DNA from: RYN-230 sp963851025
GTDB taxonomy: Bacteria > Actinomycetota > Actinomycetes > Streptosporangiales > Streptosporangiaceae
Assembly (NCBI GenBank): GCA_963851025.1
Contig: CAWKOA010000001.1
Location: 62,001 to 126,000 of the forward strand
Direction of reading: 5' to 3'
Length of the DNA: 64,000 nt
Shown: positions 35,380 to 43,652 of the stretch, one piece after another
Layout of the letters: every line of letters begins with the position of its first letter
Numbering within the stretch: position 1 is the first letter of the stretch
Notes under the pieces: model-generated
Databases searched by the model: none
Told to the model about the DNA's origin: nothing
Seen by the model: only the letters and a program-made list of their open reading frames with translations
Translations under genes and position numbers: made by a program

Positions 35380-36640
35380 CGGGCTTCTCCCCCGGAGGAT
35401 GCGGCTTTGTACTGGGCTTTTCCGACTGCACGTTCCCGCCCAGCCGGGGCCGCCTTCCCGGCTCGCCGAGAGAAGCGGCGGAGCCGCCGTGCCGGAGGAA
35501 TTGCCGCTCCGCCTCAGCGACCAGCCTAGGTACGACGGAGTCGAACTGTTGGAGCGAACTGACCCCCTGGACAGCGTGCCTGGATGACTCTGTGGGGAGC
35601 GCGGAGGCGGCCTCAAGAATAGCCCGCAGATCGCGAGCCCGCTCCTTGGTGGGCTCATCCAGTCGCGCCGCGGTGACCAGAACGGGCAGCACCCACCGGG
35701 GCAGCCGGCCGACCTCAGACTCCAGCAGGCGCCGTCCGGAGCTGCCGGCGACGAAGCGCGGATCGATCAGGATGATGCCCGGCCCGCGGATTTCCTGGTC
35801 GCCCGTCTCCCTGAGCCCGCTCACCGCTACCTTGAAATCGAGCCGCTCGGCTACTTGCTTGGCGTATTCGGCCAGCGGGAACATCTGCCCGGAGAAGGGG
35901 CTCCATTGCGTGCTATCGGTCCCGTATTCGCCCGGATTGTGGTCACCGGTGACCGTTTGCGCCGTCGGGGCGGCGACCTCGATGGTGAATACAGCGAGCG
36001 GCGTCTGTGACGGGAACTCACTTTGCATCATGTCGATGTCCGGAACAGCCGACGGCTCCAGCAAGGATTCTCCAGCCACCGTTACGATCCGGTTGGCTAG
36101 ATGGCGGACCACAGCCCGGTATGAGGCGTGATATGGGGGGAACCTTAGCAGGGCCTGGAGCCCATTCTTGGTGTAGTACGGCTGGGCATCTCCCGCCGCC
36201 AGCACCTCGCCGAAGCCCGGTGGCGCCGGTGTCCCGGGAACCGGGGTCCACAAGACAGGGACGAGCCGCTGCTGCGGATCCGTGACACCCGCATCCTTCA
36301 TGCGCGACTGGAAGCAAGCCAGTTCGCGGCCCGGCCAGGACCTGCTCAAATAATCAGGCGAGTAGAGCGGAACAAAGACTTCTGCGGTGCTTAAGGCTTG
36401 GGTAAGGGACTTCTTTAGGTTCGAGCCCGCTGGTATGTCCTGGTCGAAGAAGCCGGTGGCCAGCGCTGGCTGCCGGGCTGGATGACGCTCCACTGCGCTC
36501 GTCAGATCTCTGAAGAAATCTCGGACCCAGTCATCCGGATCCATGCCTTGCGATATCTCAAGAGGGGCCGAGCGGGCGTAGCTCAGAAAAAAATAACTGC
36601 TGCGTCTGGCCTGTGCTGTCGCGCTCCGCTCAGTCATCAT
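35372..36640 (-). CDS. fxsC: TIR-like protein FxsC
   Basis: About 422 aa. The N-terminal TIR-like domain begins SYFFLSYARSAP and contains ATGFFDQDIPAGSNLKKSLT and VFVPLYSPDYLSRSWPGREL, which retains the Glu of the TIR active-site helix. The remaining 250 residues form the FxsC C-terminal region, with AVFTIEVAAPTAQTVTGDH and a disordered, charged tail. Two adjacent ATGs (36640, 36637) follow a strong GGGGGG-type Shine-Dalgarno and overlap the upstream gene. It lies between another FxsC-like protein and the ParA part of FxsT. Its function in the RiPP system has not been established as far as I know. Confidence 0.85.
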   Translation of the reverse strand: MMTERSATAQARRSSYFFLSYARSAPLEISQGMDPDDWVRDFFRDLTSAVERHPARQPALATGFFDQDIPAGSNLKKSLTQALSTAEVFVPLYSPDYLSRSWPGRELACFQSRMKDAGVTDPQQRLVPVLWTPVPGTPAPPGFGEVLAAGDAQPYYTKNGLQALLRFPPYHASYRAVVRHLANRIVTVAGESLLEPSAVPDIDMMQSEFPSQTPLAVFTIEVAAPTAQTVTGDHNPGEYGTDSTQWSPFSGQMFPLAEYAKQVAERLDFKVAVSGLRETGDQEIRGPGIILIDPRFVAGSSGRRLLESEVGRLPRWVLPVLVTAARLDEPTKERARDLRAILEAASALPTESSRHAVQGVSSLQQFDSVVPRLVAEAERQFLRHGGSAASLGEPGRRPRLGGNVQSEKPSTKPHPPGEKPDV

Positions 36641-37295
36641 CGCCCCCCTTGAAGATATTCCGCAGTTCCTCGGGCCTGAATTTCCGAAAATCCACCTGCT
36701 GACCATGGTAGACGTGCGCAATCTGCATTGCGAGCTGCCACACGACTATCTGGTACGACGCCTGTCGTTGCATCCGCAGCAACCCGAAGATGCCATTTTT
36801 CCGGTACTGGTTTAGAACTTCTGCCTCGGGATTGCTGTCGGGCATGAAAAACATTCCCGCGCTGATCTGGAGGGGCAATACCGCTTCCGCGGGTACGGGC
36901 GCCCAGATCACCGGGATGATGCACCCCTGCCGGGGAGAGGAACTTTGGCCCAGTCTCTGCACCGTTCGCATTGAGAATGCATGCCATTCCATCCCGCACC
37001 AGTCGCTGCTGAGATAGCTGGCCGAGAGCAGCGCGACGAGAACCTGGCAGGTGCCCAGCGCGTGCAGTAATTCGTCGCTCCACTGGATTCCGCCGCGCAT
37101 CGCACGGTCCATGAACCCGGGCTCCACACCGACTCGCAGGCTCACGAGCTGAGCTATGTTCACCGAAAGATCCCGGAAAAATCGCTCCACGAGCCGGTCC
37201 GCGTCGAATTCTGCCCCTGATTCGGCCGTCCCCTCGGCTGCCCGCGCGTAGCTCAGGAAAAAGGGCGTTCCGCGGTCGGAGTCCCCGGCCCCCAC
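36630..37295 (-). CDS. Second TIR/FxsC-like protein
   Basis: A 221-aa protein consisting of a TIR-like domain (TPFFLSYARAAEG, LVALLSASYLSSDWCGMEWH with the conserved Glu) and the proximal part of an FxsC-type region (NGIFGLLRMQRQASYQIVVW). It is about half the length of the next gene and resembles its N-terminal half, so it may be a duplication. The GTG at 37295 is preferred over 37304 because GGGAGGTG lies at good spacing before it. Its stop overlaps the next start. Confidence 0.82.
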   Translation of the reverse strand: MGAGDSDRGTPFFLSYARAAEGTAESGAEFDADRLVERFFRDLSVNIAQLVSLRVGVEPGFMDRAMRGGIQWSDELLHALGTCQVLVALLSASYLSSDWCGMEWHAFSMRTVQRLGQSSSPRQGCIIPVIWAPVPAEAVLPLQISAGMFFMPDSNPEAEVLNQYRKNGIFGLLRMQRQASYQIVVWQLAMQIAHVYHGQQVDFRKFRPEELRNIFKGGDDD

Positions 37296-37373
37296 GAACC
37301 CCACCTCCCGCCCCGCCAGCGCTTACGACATCGTACCGAGGGGATGGCGAAGGTAGATAGTGCCATGGGAGCC

Positions 37374-38207
37374 TCATGCGGTTACCGCCCCGCGGTGCAC
37401 CGTGAACCACCGGCGGGCAAAATTCACCGCGTCCCGGAGGGACAGGAGCCGGACTTCTGCCGCCCCGACCCGGCCCCTGCGTACCAGGGACGTACCGTCG
37501 AGCTCGGCACCCAGCCAGGCGAAATCGCTGTCGTCCAGTTTGATGTCCGTGAACTCGACCGCAACGCGGCCTCCCTCACCAGCGATGTAGCAGCGATAGT
37601 GCTGGAGCGGCCGCTCTCCGGACAGCCGGTACTCAGCCAGGTGAAAAGCAGTGCAAGCGGAATAGCCGACTCCCAAGAGGAGTATCGCTGCATTACGCTC
37701 GTACAGCCAGCCCAGTGGCGAGCGTTCTCCGAGGTGACATTCCAGGTCATGCACGGAGGTGCAGGCCTGCGCGGCGGGGCCCAGGGCCGCGAAAGAGGTC
37801 TGGGGGTGGCTACTGCGCATCGCGGTCCGCTGAAGTCGGAGATGCTCAGCGAACGCTCCCATGCCGGTGGACGGGGTGGTGGCCGGGTCGAATCCCTCCA
37901 TCGCCGCGATGAACCGCGTGCGTTCTGCCGGATCAAGGTCGCCGGTGGCGGCCAGGAAGGCCCGCGAAGAGAGCGAATTCAAGGAAGTCTGGGTCGGGAC
38001 CACCAGTGTGGCCTCGGGACCGGCCACATCCCTGAGCGACGTAAGCAGTGTGGCAGTCCCGCCGGCTACTATGCCGATCTGCCGGAACGAGCAATGAATG
38101 AGCAGGTCCTGGCCCTGTTGCAGGCCCAGGGCCTGCAGATCTGAGGTCAAGCGGGTGCGGCTGAATCCCTGACCGCCGCGCGCGGATACAACGTGCTCAG
38201 CAGGCAT
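37374..38207 (-). CDS. AAC(3)-family N-acetyltransferase
   Basis: A 277-aa member of the aminoglycoside 3-N-acetyltransferase superfamily: LLIHCSFRQIGIVAGGTATL at the start, ATLVVPTQTSLNS, TGMGAFAEHLRLQRTAMRSS, then HPQTSFAALG with the conserved His. In FxSxx-COOH loci such genes recur beside fxsB, which suggests acetylation of the peptide or a self-protection role rather than drug resistance; this is inference. The ATG at 38207 overlaps the fxsB stop by 11 nt, so the two are translationally coupled. Confidence 0.87.
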   Translation of the reverse strand: MPAEHVVSARGGQGFSRTRLTSDLQALGLQQGQDLLIHCSFRQIGIVAGGTATLLTSLRDVAGPEATLVVPTQTSLNSLSSRAFLAATGDLDPAERTRFIAAMEGFDPATTPSTGMGAFAEHLRLQRTAMRSSHPQTSFAALGPAAQACTSVHDLECHLGERSPLGWLYERNAAILLLGVGYSACTAFHLAEYRLSGERPLQHYRCYIAGEGGRVAVEFTDIKLDDSDFAWLGAELDGTSLVRRGRVGAAEVRLLSLRDAVNFARRWFTVHRGAVTA

Positions 38208-40500
38208 TAGCCCATCCCTCGACAGTGGCGCGCATGCCGGCGACGAAGCGCTCACCCTCGGCCGTCAGGACCCGGGCCCGGAGGAGAGTATCAAGGCCAT
38301 CCGCGACCCAGCCCTGATAGGTCGTGGACAAGCGGCCCGCTCTGCCCGCCGGGCTATTCCTGGCCCTGGCCCGCCAGAATTCGGCGACGGCCAGATAGGC
38401 GTATGTGCCGTGCAGCACGCCTTCAGTAGGCCTCGGATCGGGCCGCCAGGGCACCGCGTACTGGCGGCCGTCCGAGTGGTCACAGAGGTCCTGCATGTCG
38501 GCCAGTGCGGCCAGCTTTACATGCTGCATCTCGTGCAGAAGGAGCTCGCACAAAGTGTCCACATCTGCAGGCAGGGCCAGCGCCAGCGCGCCGAACGCGT
38601 ACCGTGCCGTGGCGCTGCGGCTGCGGTCCCCCGGATGCGGAACCATGGGCATCAGCGAACGCAGCCCGGAGTTCATTACGGTGGCGTAAGCGGGCACCGT
38701 AAACGCGAGCCGCCGGGCCGCCGCTGCCAGCGCGAGCCGCCACGATCGCCACGTCCTGTCCGCCAACCGTCCGGTGGCAGGCCACACCTCGCAGTCGCGG
38801 AAGGGGTCAAGATCGTCAACCGTGACCGACAGGCCGGGCACCGAAATCCGGCGAACCGTCTGCCAGCCGCCCACGTCTGCCGTGCACGAGATTCCGGACG
38901 GGGAGAGCCGCATTGTCGCGGTCGGCCCGCCGGTGGACACCCCCAGGGCCCCGAGCGTGGGCAGGTAAATGGCGCCTTCCCGGACGGGGAGGACCAACTC
39001 GGCCTCCACACCGGCCCGCAGCGCCGCAGCAGCGGCCAGTCCGGCCAAGTGAGCCTGCAGCAGATCGGAATCGGCACCGTTCCCCTGCCGCAGGCACCGC
39101 ACGGCCCAGGCCTGCGCGTAGGGATACGAAAGAATCTCCCGCACTACCCCTGGGTGCGCGGCGTCTAGCCGGGTCAGCAGCGTCCAGCCCTCGATGGCCG
39201 CCCGTCCAAGATCTCTGCCGCCCCCATCCAGGCGGGCGGCTACAGCAGCCATCAGCGCCCGGCTCACCGACCACCGAGCATCGCTGAGCATCATCATCGC
39301 CGCCGTATCGCCGGGCCCCGCACCCAGCAGGTCAAACGCGGCCGGCGGCACCACATGGCCTCGGCTGCTGGGGCCGGGAGCCGGCGGTGCGACTGGCCTC
39401 TGGGTGGCCGCCACTCGGTAGGCAAGCGCTTTTAGGTCATCGCAGTAGACCGATGGGTTGGCGAAGCCGTTCTCGTGCTTGTACCGGTGCGCGTACAGTC
39501 CGCCGCCGCAAGCCCGTACTACCGGGCAGGCGCGGCAGGTACTGCACAACCCAGCCCGGCCCGCCAGGCGGATGCTGACGCCCGGATGCTCAATCGCCTG
39601 GTCAACAGAATGAGAAAAAACATTCAGATTCGTGCCCGGCGCGCCATCAAACGCCGTCTTAAGCGAGTCGGCCTGTTCCCAGGCTCCATCGGTGTCAATG
39701 ACCAGCAAGTCGACGGGATCAAGTCCCACCGCCTCGGTCCCGCTGCCGTGACCCGCCCACGCCGACCGTAATGAGTCGAACAGGCGGATCGGCACCGGGC
39801 GCCCGTCCGCCATCCATCGCGCATAGATCTGCCCTAGCCAGGCGCCGTACGCCGTTGTTCCCCCGTCCGGCCGGAGCGGTGGCTGATCCCACGTCGCATG
39901 AGGCAGCAGCAAGTCAAACGCGGGGGGCTCCTGAGCCAGCAACGCCTCGTAGACCGCCGTGGGGTCGTTGGCTAGATCGACAGTGCACAAGATGCCGGCG
40001 TACAAAGCTCGGTACTGAGGCCTCCTCAGCAGCGTGAGCGCCCGCAGCACCGAGTCGTGACTGCTCCGGCCGTCAGGAAACCTGCGGTGCCGGTCTGTGG
40101 CGATCCGGTCGCCATCCAATGAGACCCCGACCTGCACGCCATGCTCGCCGAACAGCGTGCACAGCCGCTCGTCGAGGAGCACCCCGTTGGTCTGAATGCG
40201 CAGATCGAGCGGGCTCACCGGCTCGATGACGGAGCGCAGGATCTTCAACACCCGGCTCAGCCGATCGTGTCCCAGCAGCAACGGCTCGCCGCCGTGCAGG
40301 ACGACGTGCACCTGCTTGAGGTGGTGGCTAACGGCATGCTCGGCTATGCGGGCTGCAGCATGGCGAGCCGTTTCCTCCGGTAGCGCCCGGGGCTTTACCC
40401 GCCAGCTCTGGTCGGCGTGGTTATATACGTAGCAGTAATCACACGAGAGATCACAACGGCTATGGACTTTGAGCACAAATTGGCTTACGGATGCCACCAT
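38197..40500 (-). CDS. fxsB: Radical SAM/SPASM cyclophane maturase FxsB fused to HExxH domain
   Basis: A 767-aa maturase. The radical SAM cluster motif is C16-x3-C20-x2-C23 (SRCDLSCDYCYVYNHAD), HVVLHGGEPLLLG follows, and SPASM-type cysteines are in LCSTCRACPVVRACGGGLYA. FxsB enzymes of known triceptide systems link the Phe ring to the Ser side chain in the precursor F-x-S motif, giving a three-residue cyclophane. The C-terminal 350 residues form an extra domain with an intact zinc/iron-type H656-E-M-Q-H660 (ELLLHEMQHVKLAAL), as in aKG-HExxH peptide beta-hydroxylases. The start is 9 nt after the fxsA stop. Confidence 0.93.
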   Translation of the reverse strand: MVASVSQFVLKVHSRCDLSCDYCYVYNHADQSWRVKPRALPEETARHAAARIAEHAVSHHLKQVHVVLHGGEPLLLGHDRLSRVLKILRSVIEPVSPLDLRIQTNGVLLDERLCTLFGEHGVQVGVSLDGDRIATDRHRRFPDGRSSHDSVLRALTLLRRPQYRALYAGILCTVDLANDPTAVYEALLAQEPPAFDLLLPHATWDQPPLRPDGGTTAYGAWLGQIYARWMADGRPVPIRLFDSLRSAWAGHGSGTEAVGLDPVDLLVIDTDGAWEQADSLKTAFDGAPGTNLNVFSHSVDQAIEHPGVSIRLAGRAGLCSTCRACPVVRACGGGLYAHRYKHENGFANPSVYCDDLKALAYRVAATQRPVAPPAPGPSSRGHVVPPAAFDLLGAGPGDTAAMMMLSDARWSVSRALMAAVAARLDGGGRDLGRAAIEGWTLLTRLDAAHPGVVREILSYPYAQAWAVRCLRQGNGADSDLLQAHLAGLAAAAALRAGVEAELVLPVREGAIYLPTLGALGVSTGGPTATMRLSPSGISCTADVGGWQTVRRISVPGLSVTVDDLDPFRDCEVWPATGRLADRTWRSWRLALAAAARRLAFTVPAYATVMNSGLRSLMPMVPHPGDRSRSATARYAFGALALALPADVDTLCELLLHEMQHVKLAALADMQDLCDHSDGRQYAVPWRPDPRPTEGVLHGTYAYLAVAEFWRARARNSPAGRAGRLSTTYQGWVADGLDTLLRARVLTAEGERFVAGMRATVEGWANAC

Positions 40501-40509
40501 GCCATCGAC

Positions 40510-40707
40510 TCAGATGGCAGAATTGAAAGACATGACACCAACGCGCGCAGAGCCCTCTATTCCGTCCAGCAGCCGTAGCACCACATCATTAACAATACCC
40601 TCGGGATCTGCGGCTCCATCAACCAGCTGTCCCAGCGGGATCCTTCGTAGATCGGGAATCGACGATGGATTTTTCCCACTGGGGATGGACTCAGCGGTAC
40701 GATTCAC
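40510..40707 (-). CDS. fxsA: FxSxx-COOH cyclophane precursor peptide
   Basis: A 65-aa peptide ending in FNSAI, exactly the F-x-S-x-x carboxyl terminus that names the family. The leader holds IPDLRRIPLGQLVD and an amphipathic helix (IVNDVVLRLLDGIEGSA) as in other FxsA leaders. A strong Shine-Dalgarno (GGAGGAGG) precedes the GTG at 40707. It is the first gene of the operon, directly before fxsB. After cross-linking of Phe and Ser by FxsB, the C-terminal core is expected to be a small strained ring; whether it is released by proteolysis is unknown. Confidence 0.9.
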   Translation of the reverse strand: MNRTAESIPSGKNPSSIPDLRRIPLGQLVDGAADPEGIVNDVVLRLLDGIEGSARVGVMSFNSAI

Positions 40708-41108
40708 TGCGCCTCCTCCCGGCCCCGGCGAGGCTTGCTGACCCCTGTCGATAGGCTATGTGATGATCGGGAGTTTGTCATCACTTAACCTGCCGTCGCC
40801 AGCCACAGTGGGCTATCCGTGGCGGTTAGCATCCGCAGGCCGAGCCGGCCCGACGGCCATCGGAATCCGATCTTGATCGCAAGTCGCTGCCCCGGCGGGC
40901 CCCTGAAACGAGCAGGTGGCGCCGTTTACCTCGCACTGGATTGCAAAGATCAACGAATGCCGGCCTAATGCCGAAAGTTTCACCCCGGACGATGCGGGTA
41001 CGGATCACTTGCCGGTGACCGCCTGCAATGGCGCTACACCGGCTCCGCCCTGTCACCTTGAGCCAAATCTGACTCCGTGATTGGCGTCTCGCGGACGGGG
41101 GCGCCCTG
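40708..41108. promoter_or_regulatory. Divergent promoter region of fxsA and the RyR-domain gene
   Basis: About 400 bases without a coding region. The 7-bp inverted repeat GTGATGA / TCATCAC (40760-40766 and 40778-40784, 11-nt spacer) sits about 55 nt upstream of the fxsA start and is a candidate operator. AT-rich patches fit a promoter for fxsA, but no consensus -35/-10 pair is certain. Confidence 0.5.
40760..40784. promoter_or_regulatory. Inverted repeat GTGATGA-N11-TCATCAC
   Basis: A perfect 7-bp inverted repeat in the fxsA upstream region, with half-site centres 18 bp apart, a spacing seen with dimeric repressors. Confidence 0.45.
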
Positions 41109-43547
41109 ATGACGAACCGACCCGGCTGGGCCCCGCGGGGCCGCCAGGCAGCCTGGGCACTGCCTGGCGCTCTGGGCACGGCCGTAACCATCTACCTAGC
41201 CTGGGGGGCGTGGGTTTCCGCTCATGACCCCGGCTGGCCCTACGCCAGCCCCGTCTGGTGGCGGGTATGGCTCCGGCCGGACCACGAGTTGGCCCTGCTT
41301 GGCATGGCCACCCTGTGGTGTGCGGCGCTGGCCTGTTACTGGTTGCCGCGTCGGGCGCAGCCCCAGACAGTCGGGTTGACCACGGTCGTGACCATGGTGC
41401 TTATCGGGGCGGTGCTCGGCCTGGGCGCGCTCATTCCGTGCCGGGGCGGGGAGACCAGAGCGGCCCCGGTTGGCTGGCTGCTTGGTCTGTACGTCGGCAA
41501 TCCTCCTCCCGTGTACCCCTCGCAAGCCTGCCCCGGCCGGCCGCCACTCGCCCTGCAACTAGCGGGAGTGGTGTGCCTGGGCGCCACACTGGTCGGCGCC
41601 CTAGCCGCGGCCGCCGTCCTATGGCGGGAGCCGGTGGGACGTCTCCGCGCGCGCCTGGTCAAAGATGCGGTCATATTCACCGGACTGGACTCGATGACAC
41701 TTCCACTGCTCCGGGAGTTGACCCGGACCGGACGCCCGGCCAGCGTGGTGGTCATCGAGCCGGAGAGCGGTCATCCCCTGCTTGAAGACGCCCGCGCCAC
41801 AGGGGCGCGCGTCATGATCGGGCAGCCTACGTCCCCTCGCGTGCTCCAGCCGGTCATCGCCGGCCGCCGCGGATGCGCCCTGCGCCAGCTTTACGCGCTG
41901 CGCGGTGACGCGAGGGAGAACGAGGCCGTGCTCGCGGCCGCCCAGGGCATCCTGGGGCGTTATCAGCCTGACCCTGAGCGGCAGGCACACCTCGTCGCCC
42001 GCATCGATGACCCTCGTCATGCCGATCACTGGCGTGGCTGGCATATCGGCACGTCTCAGCTGTGGTTCGAGGACGCGTTAAGCGCGTATGAGTCGACGGC
42101 GCGCACGATAGCCGGACAGATTTTCCGCACCGGGGCGGAGCGACTGCTGCTGTGCGGGGACAGCACCCTGGCCCTCGCGATTCTTCGCGAGATTGCCCGC
42201 TGCGCCTGGGAACACCAGCAGCTGGCACAGGCCACGTCACCGGGCCACATATCGCGGCTGAACGGGCGCGGCCTGAACCAGGCCGACCGACGGCTGGTGA
42301 CTCCTCCACCCCTGCACCGGATCGTGCTCCTGGACGAACGAGCCGAGGACCTGCACCGTGAGTTTCTGGCCACGTCGCCACCCCGTATCGCGGAGGCGCT
42401 ACCGGAAGTCAGCACGGAGCAGAGGGCGTGGGAGCGCCGGCTTCTCGCCCTGATGGACGCGCTCCCCCCGGCACAGGCCGCGGCCGCAGCGGTCGTAGTC
42501 GCCGATCCGCTGACCGAGAGCGGTATGCATGAGGCCGGGCGGGTGGCGCGGCTGCACCCGCGTACGCCAGTGTTCGTGCTGACCTCGGATGGGGCTGGGA
42601 CGACCGGCGCCATTTACGACTCGCTGCGGCCCATTGAGCGCGCTCTGCTTGTGGACGGCCAGGTTCCCGAGGACGCCTGGACCCGGGTGGCGCGCCACTG
42701 GCACGAGTGCTTCCGGCTTGGACACCCTCCCGCGCTAGGCGAACCCCGATCACTGACCAGCCGGCCGTGGGCTGAGCTGAACGATTTCATCCGGCAGGAC
42801 AACATTCTGCAGGTCCGCTCGATAATGGCGGCGGTGGCGTCGCTGGGCCGGCGGTGGGCGCCCAGCCGCGCAGTCGTGCCGGGCAGCTTCATCGAGCTGT
42901 CTGCTCGTGAGCTCGAAGAGGTCGCCTGCACGGAACATACCCGCTGGTACACGCGCCGGGTAGCGGCAGGATGGTCGGCCGGGAGTCACCCCGAGGACAC
43001 CGGCCCCGCGGTGACTGCCCGTCCCCTGGTGAATCGCAGGGTGGTGCCATGGACGGCCCTGCTGCCGGAGTACCGGGAGGCCGGCGTCAGGCAACTGAAA
43101 TCACAGCTGGAGCAGCTGGAAGATGTCGGCTTCATGCCGATCGTGCCGCAGGGCGGTCCTGAGGAAGCCACGAAGTTCCAGCGAGTCGGAATCGTGCGCG
43201 CGCGGCGGCTGGATGTTCACTGGCCGTGGATCCGACGGCACGGGGAACATCTCATCGGGGAAGCCGGGGACTGGCAGGTCCGCGATAAGGCAGGTGATGA
43301 GCGGACGGTCCGGGACGCGGAGTTCCGTAAGACTCATGAGCGGCTCGACGGCGACCGCTGGCGCCGCCGGGGGACGCTCCGCGCCTGGCGCGTCACAGAG
43401 AAGGTCACGCTGCGGACGATCGAGGGGCGCACCCACGCCTATCCCGGGGACTGGGTGGTTGAGGGACTCAGCGGCGAACGCTGGCCGGTCCCCCACGAGC
43501 AGTTCCGGCGGACCTACCGTGCGGTACAAGACGGCCAGCGGGGATAA
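41109..43547 (+). CDS. Membrane protein with TrkA-N-like and RyR-like domains
   Basis: An 812-aa protein. Three to four membrane segments (residues 17-37, 60-78, 88-108 and about 150-172) precede a TrkA-N/RCK-like Rossmann region (DAVIFTGLDSMTLPLLRELT, VVVIEPESGHPLLEDARATG). A second Rossmann-like region begins ERLLLCGDSTLALAILREIA. Near residues 595-665 is a RyR-type motif (ARELEEVACTEHTRWYTRRV, GWSAGS, VPWTALLPEYREA). The C-terminus has two short beta-rich units containing GDWQVRD and GDWVVEG. RyR and TrkA-N modules occur in bacterial nucleotide-signalling and conflict systems. It is divergent from fxsA, suggesting it is part of the island, perhaps as an ion-channel-like effector. Confidence 0.75.
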   Translation: MTNRPGWAPRGRQAAWALPGALGTAVTIYLAWGAWVSAHDPGWPYASPVWWRVWLRPDHELALLGMATLWCAALACYWLPRRAQPQTVGLTTVVTMVLIGAVLGLGALIPCRGGETRAAPVGWLLGLYVGNPPPVYPSQACPGRPPLALQLAGVVCLGATLVGALAAAAVLWREPVGRLRARLVKDAVIFTGLDSMTLPLLRELTRTGRPASVVVIEPESGHPLLEDARATGARVMIGQPTSPRVLQPVIAGRRGCALRQLYALRGDARENEAVLAAAQGILGRYQPDPERQAHLVARIDDPRHADHWRGWHIGTSQLWFEDALSAYESTARTIAGQIFRTGAERLLLCGDSTLALAILREIARCAWEHQQLAQATSPGHISRLNGRGLNQADRRLVTPPPLHRIVLLDERAEDLHREFLATSPPRIAEALPEVSTEQRAWERRLLALMDALPPAQAAAAAVVVADPLTESGMHEAGRVARLHPRTPVFVLTSDGAGTTGAIYDSLRPIERALLVDGQVPEDAWTRVARHWHECFRLGHPPALGEPRSLTSRPWAELNDFIRQDNILQVRSIMAAVASLGRRWAPSRAVVPGSFIELSARELEEVACTEHTRWYTRRVAAGWSAGSHPEDTGPAVTARPLVNRRVVPWTALLPEYREAGVRQLKSQLEQLEDVGFMPIVPQGGPEEATKFQRVGIVRARRLDVHWPWIRRHGEHLIGEAGDWQVRDKAGDERTVRDAEFRKTHERLDGDRWRRRGTLRAWRVTEKVTLRTIEGRTHAYPGDWVVEGLSGERWPVPHEQFRRTYRAVQDGQRG

Positions 43548-43652
43548 GACTGAACACGCGGGATCTGGTCGCGCGGCGTCACCCGGGGGCTGGTCCCCCG
43601 CGAATACCGGATCTAGGGTGACACCAAGGTCACTAATCTGCCGGGAGGGTCA

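Noticed and set aside
37885..37900. tRNA-like GGTCGAATCC sequence
   Set aside because: It lies inside the AAC(3)-like gene, and no acceptor stem or anticodon arm can be drawn around it.
38197..40500. Reading fxsB as a sulfatase-maturing (anSME) enzyme
   Set aside because: No sulfatase is nearby, and the FNSAI precursor 9 nt upstream defines the FxSxx system.
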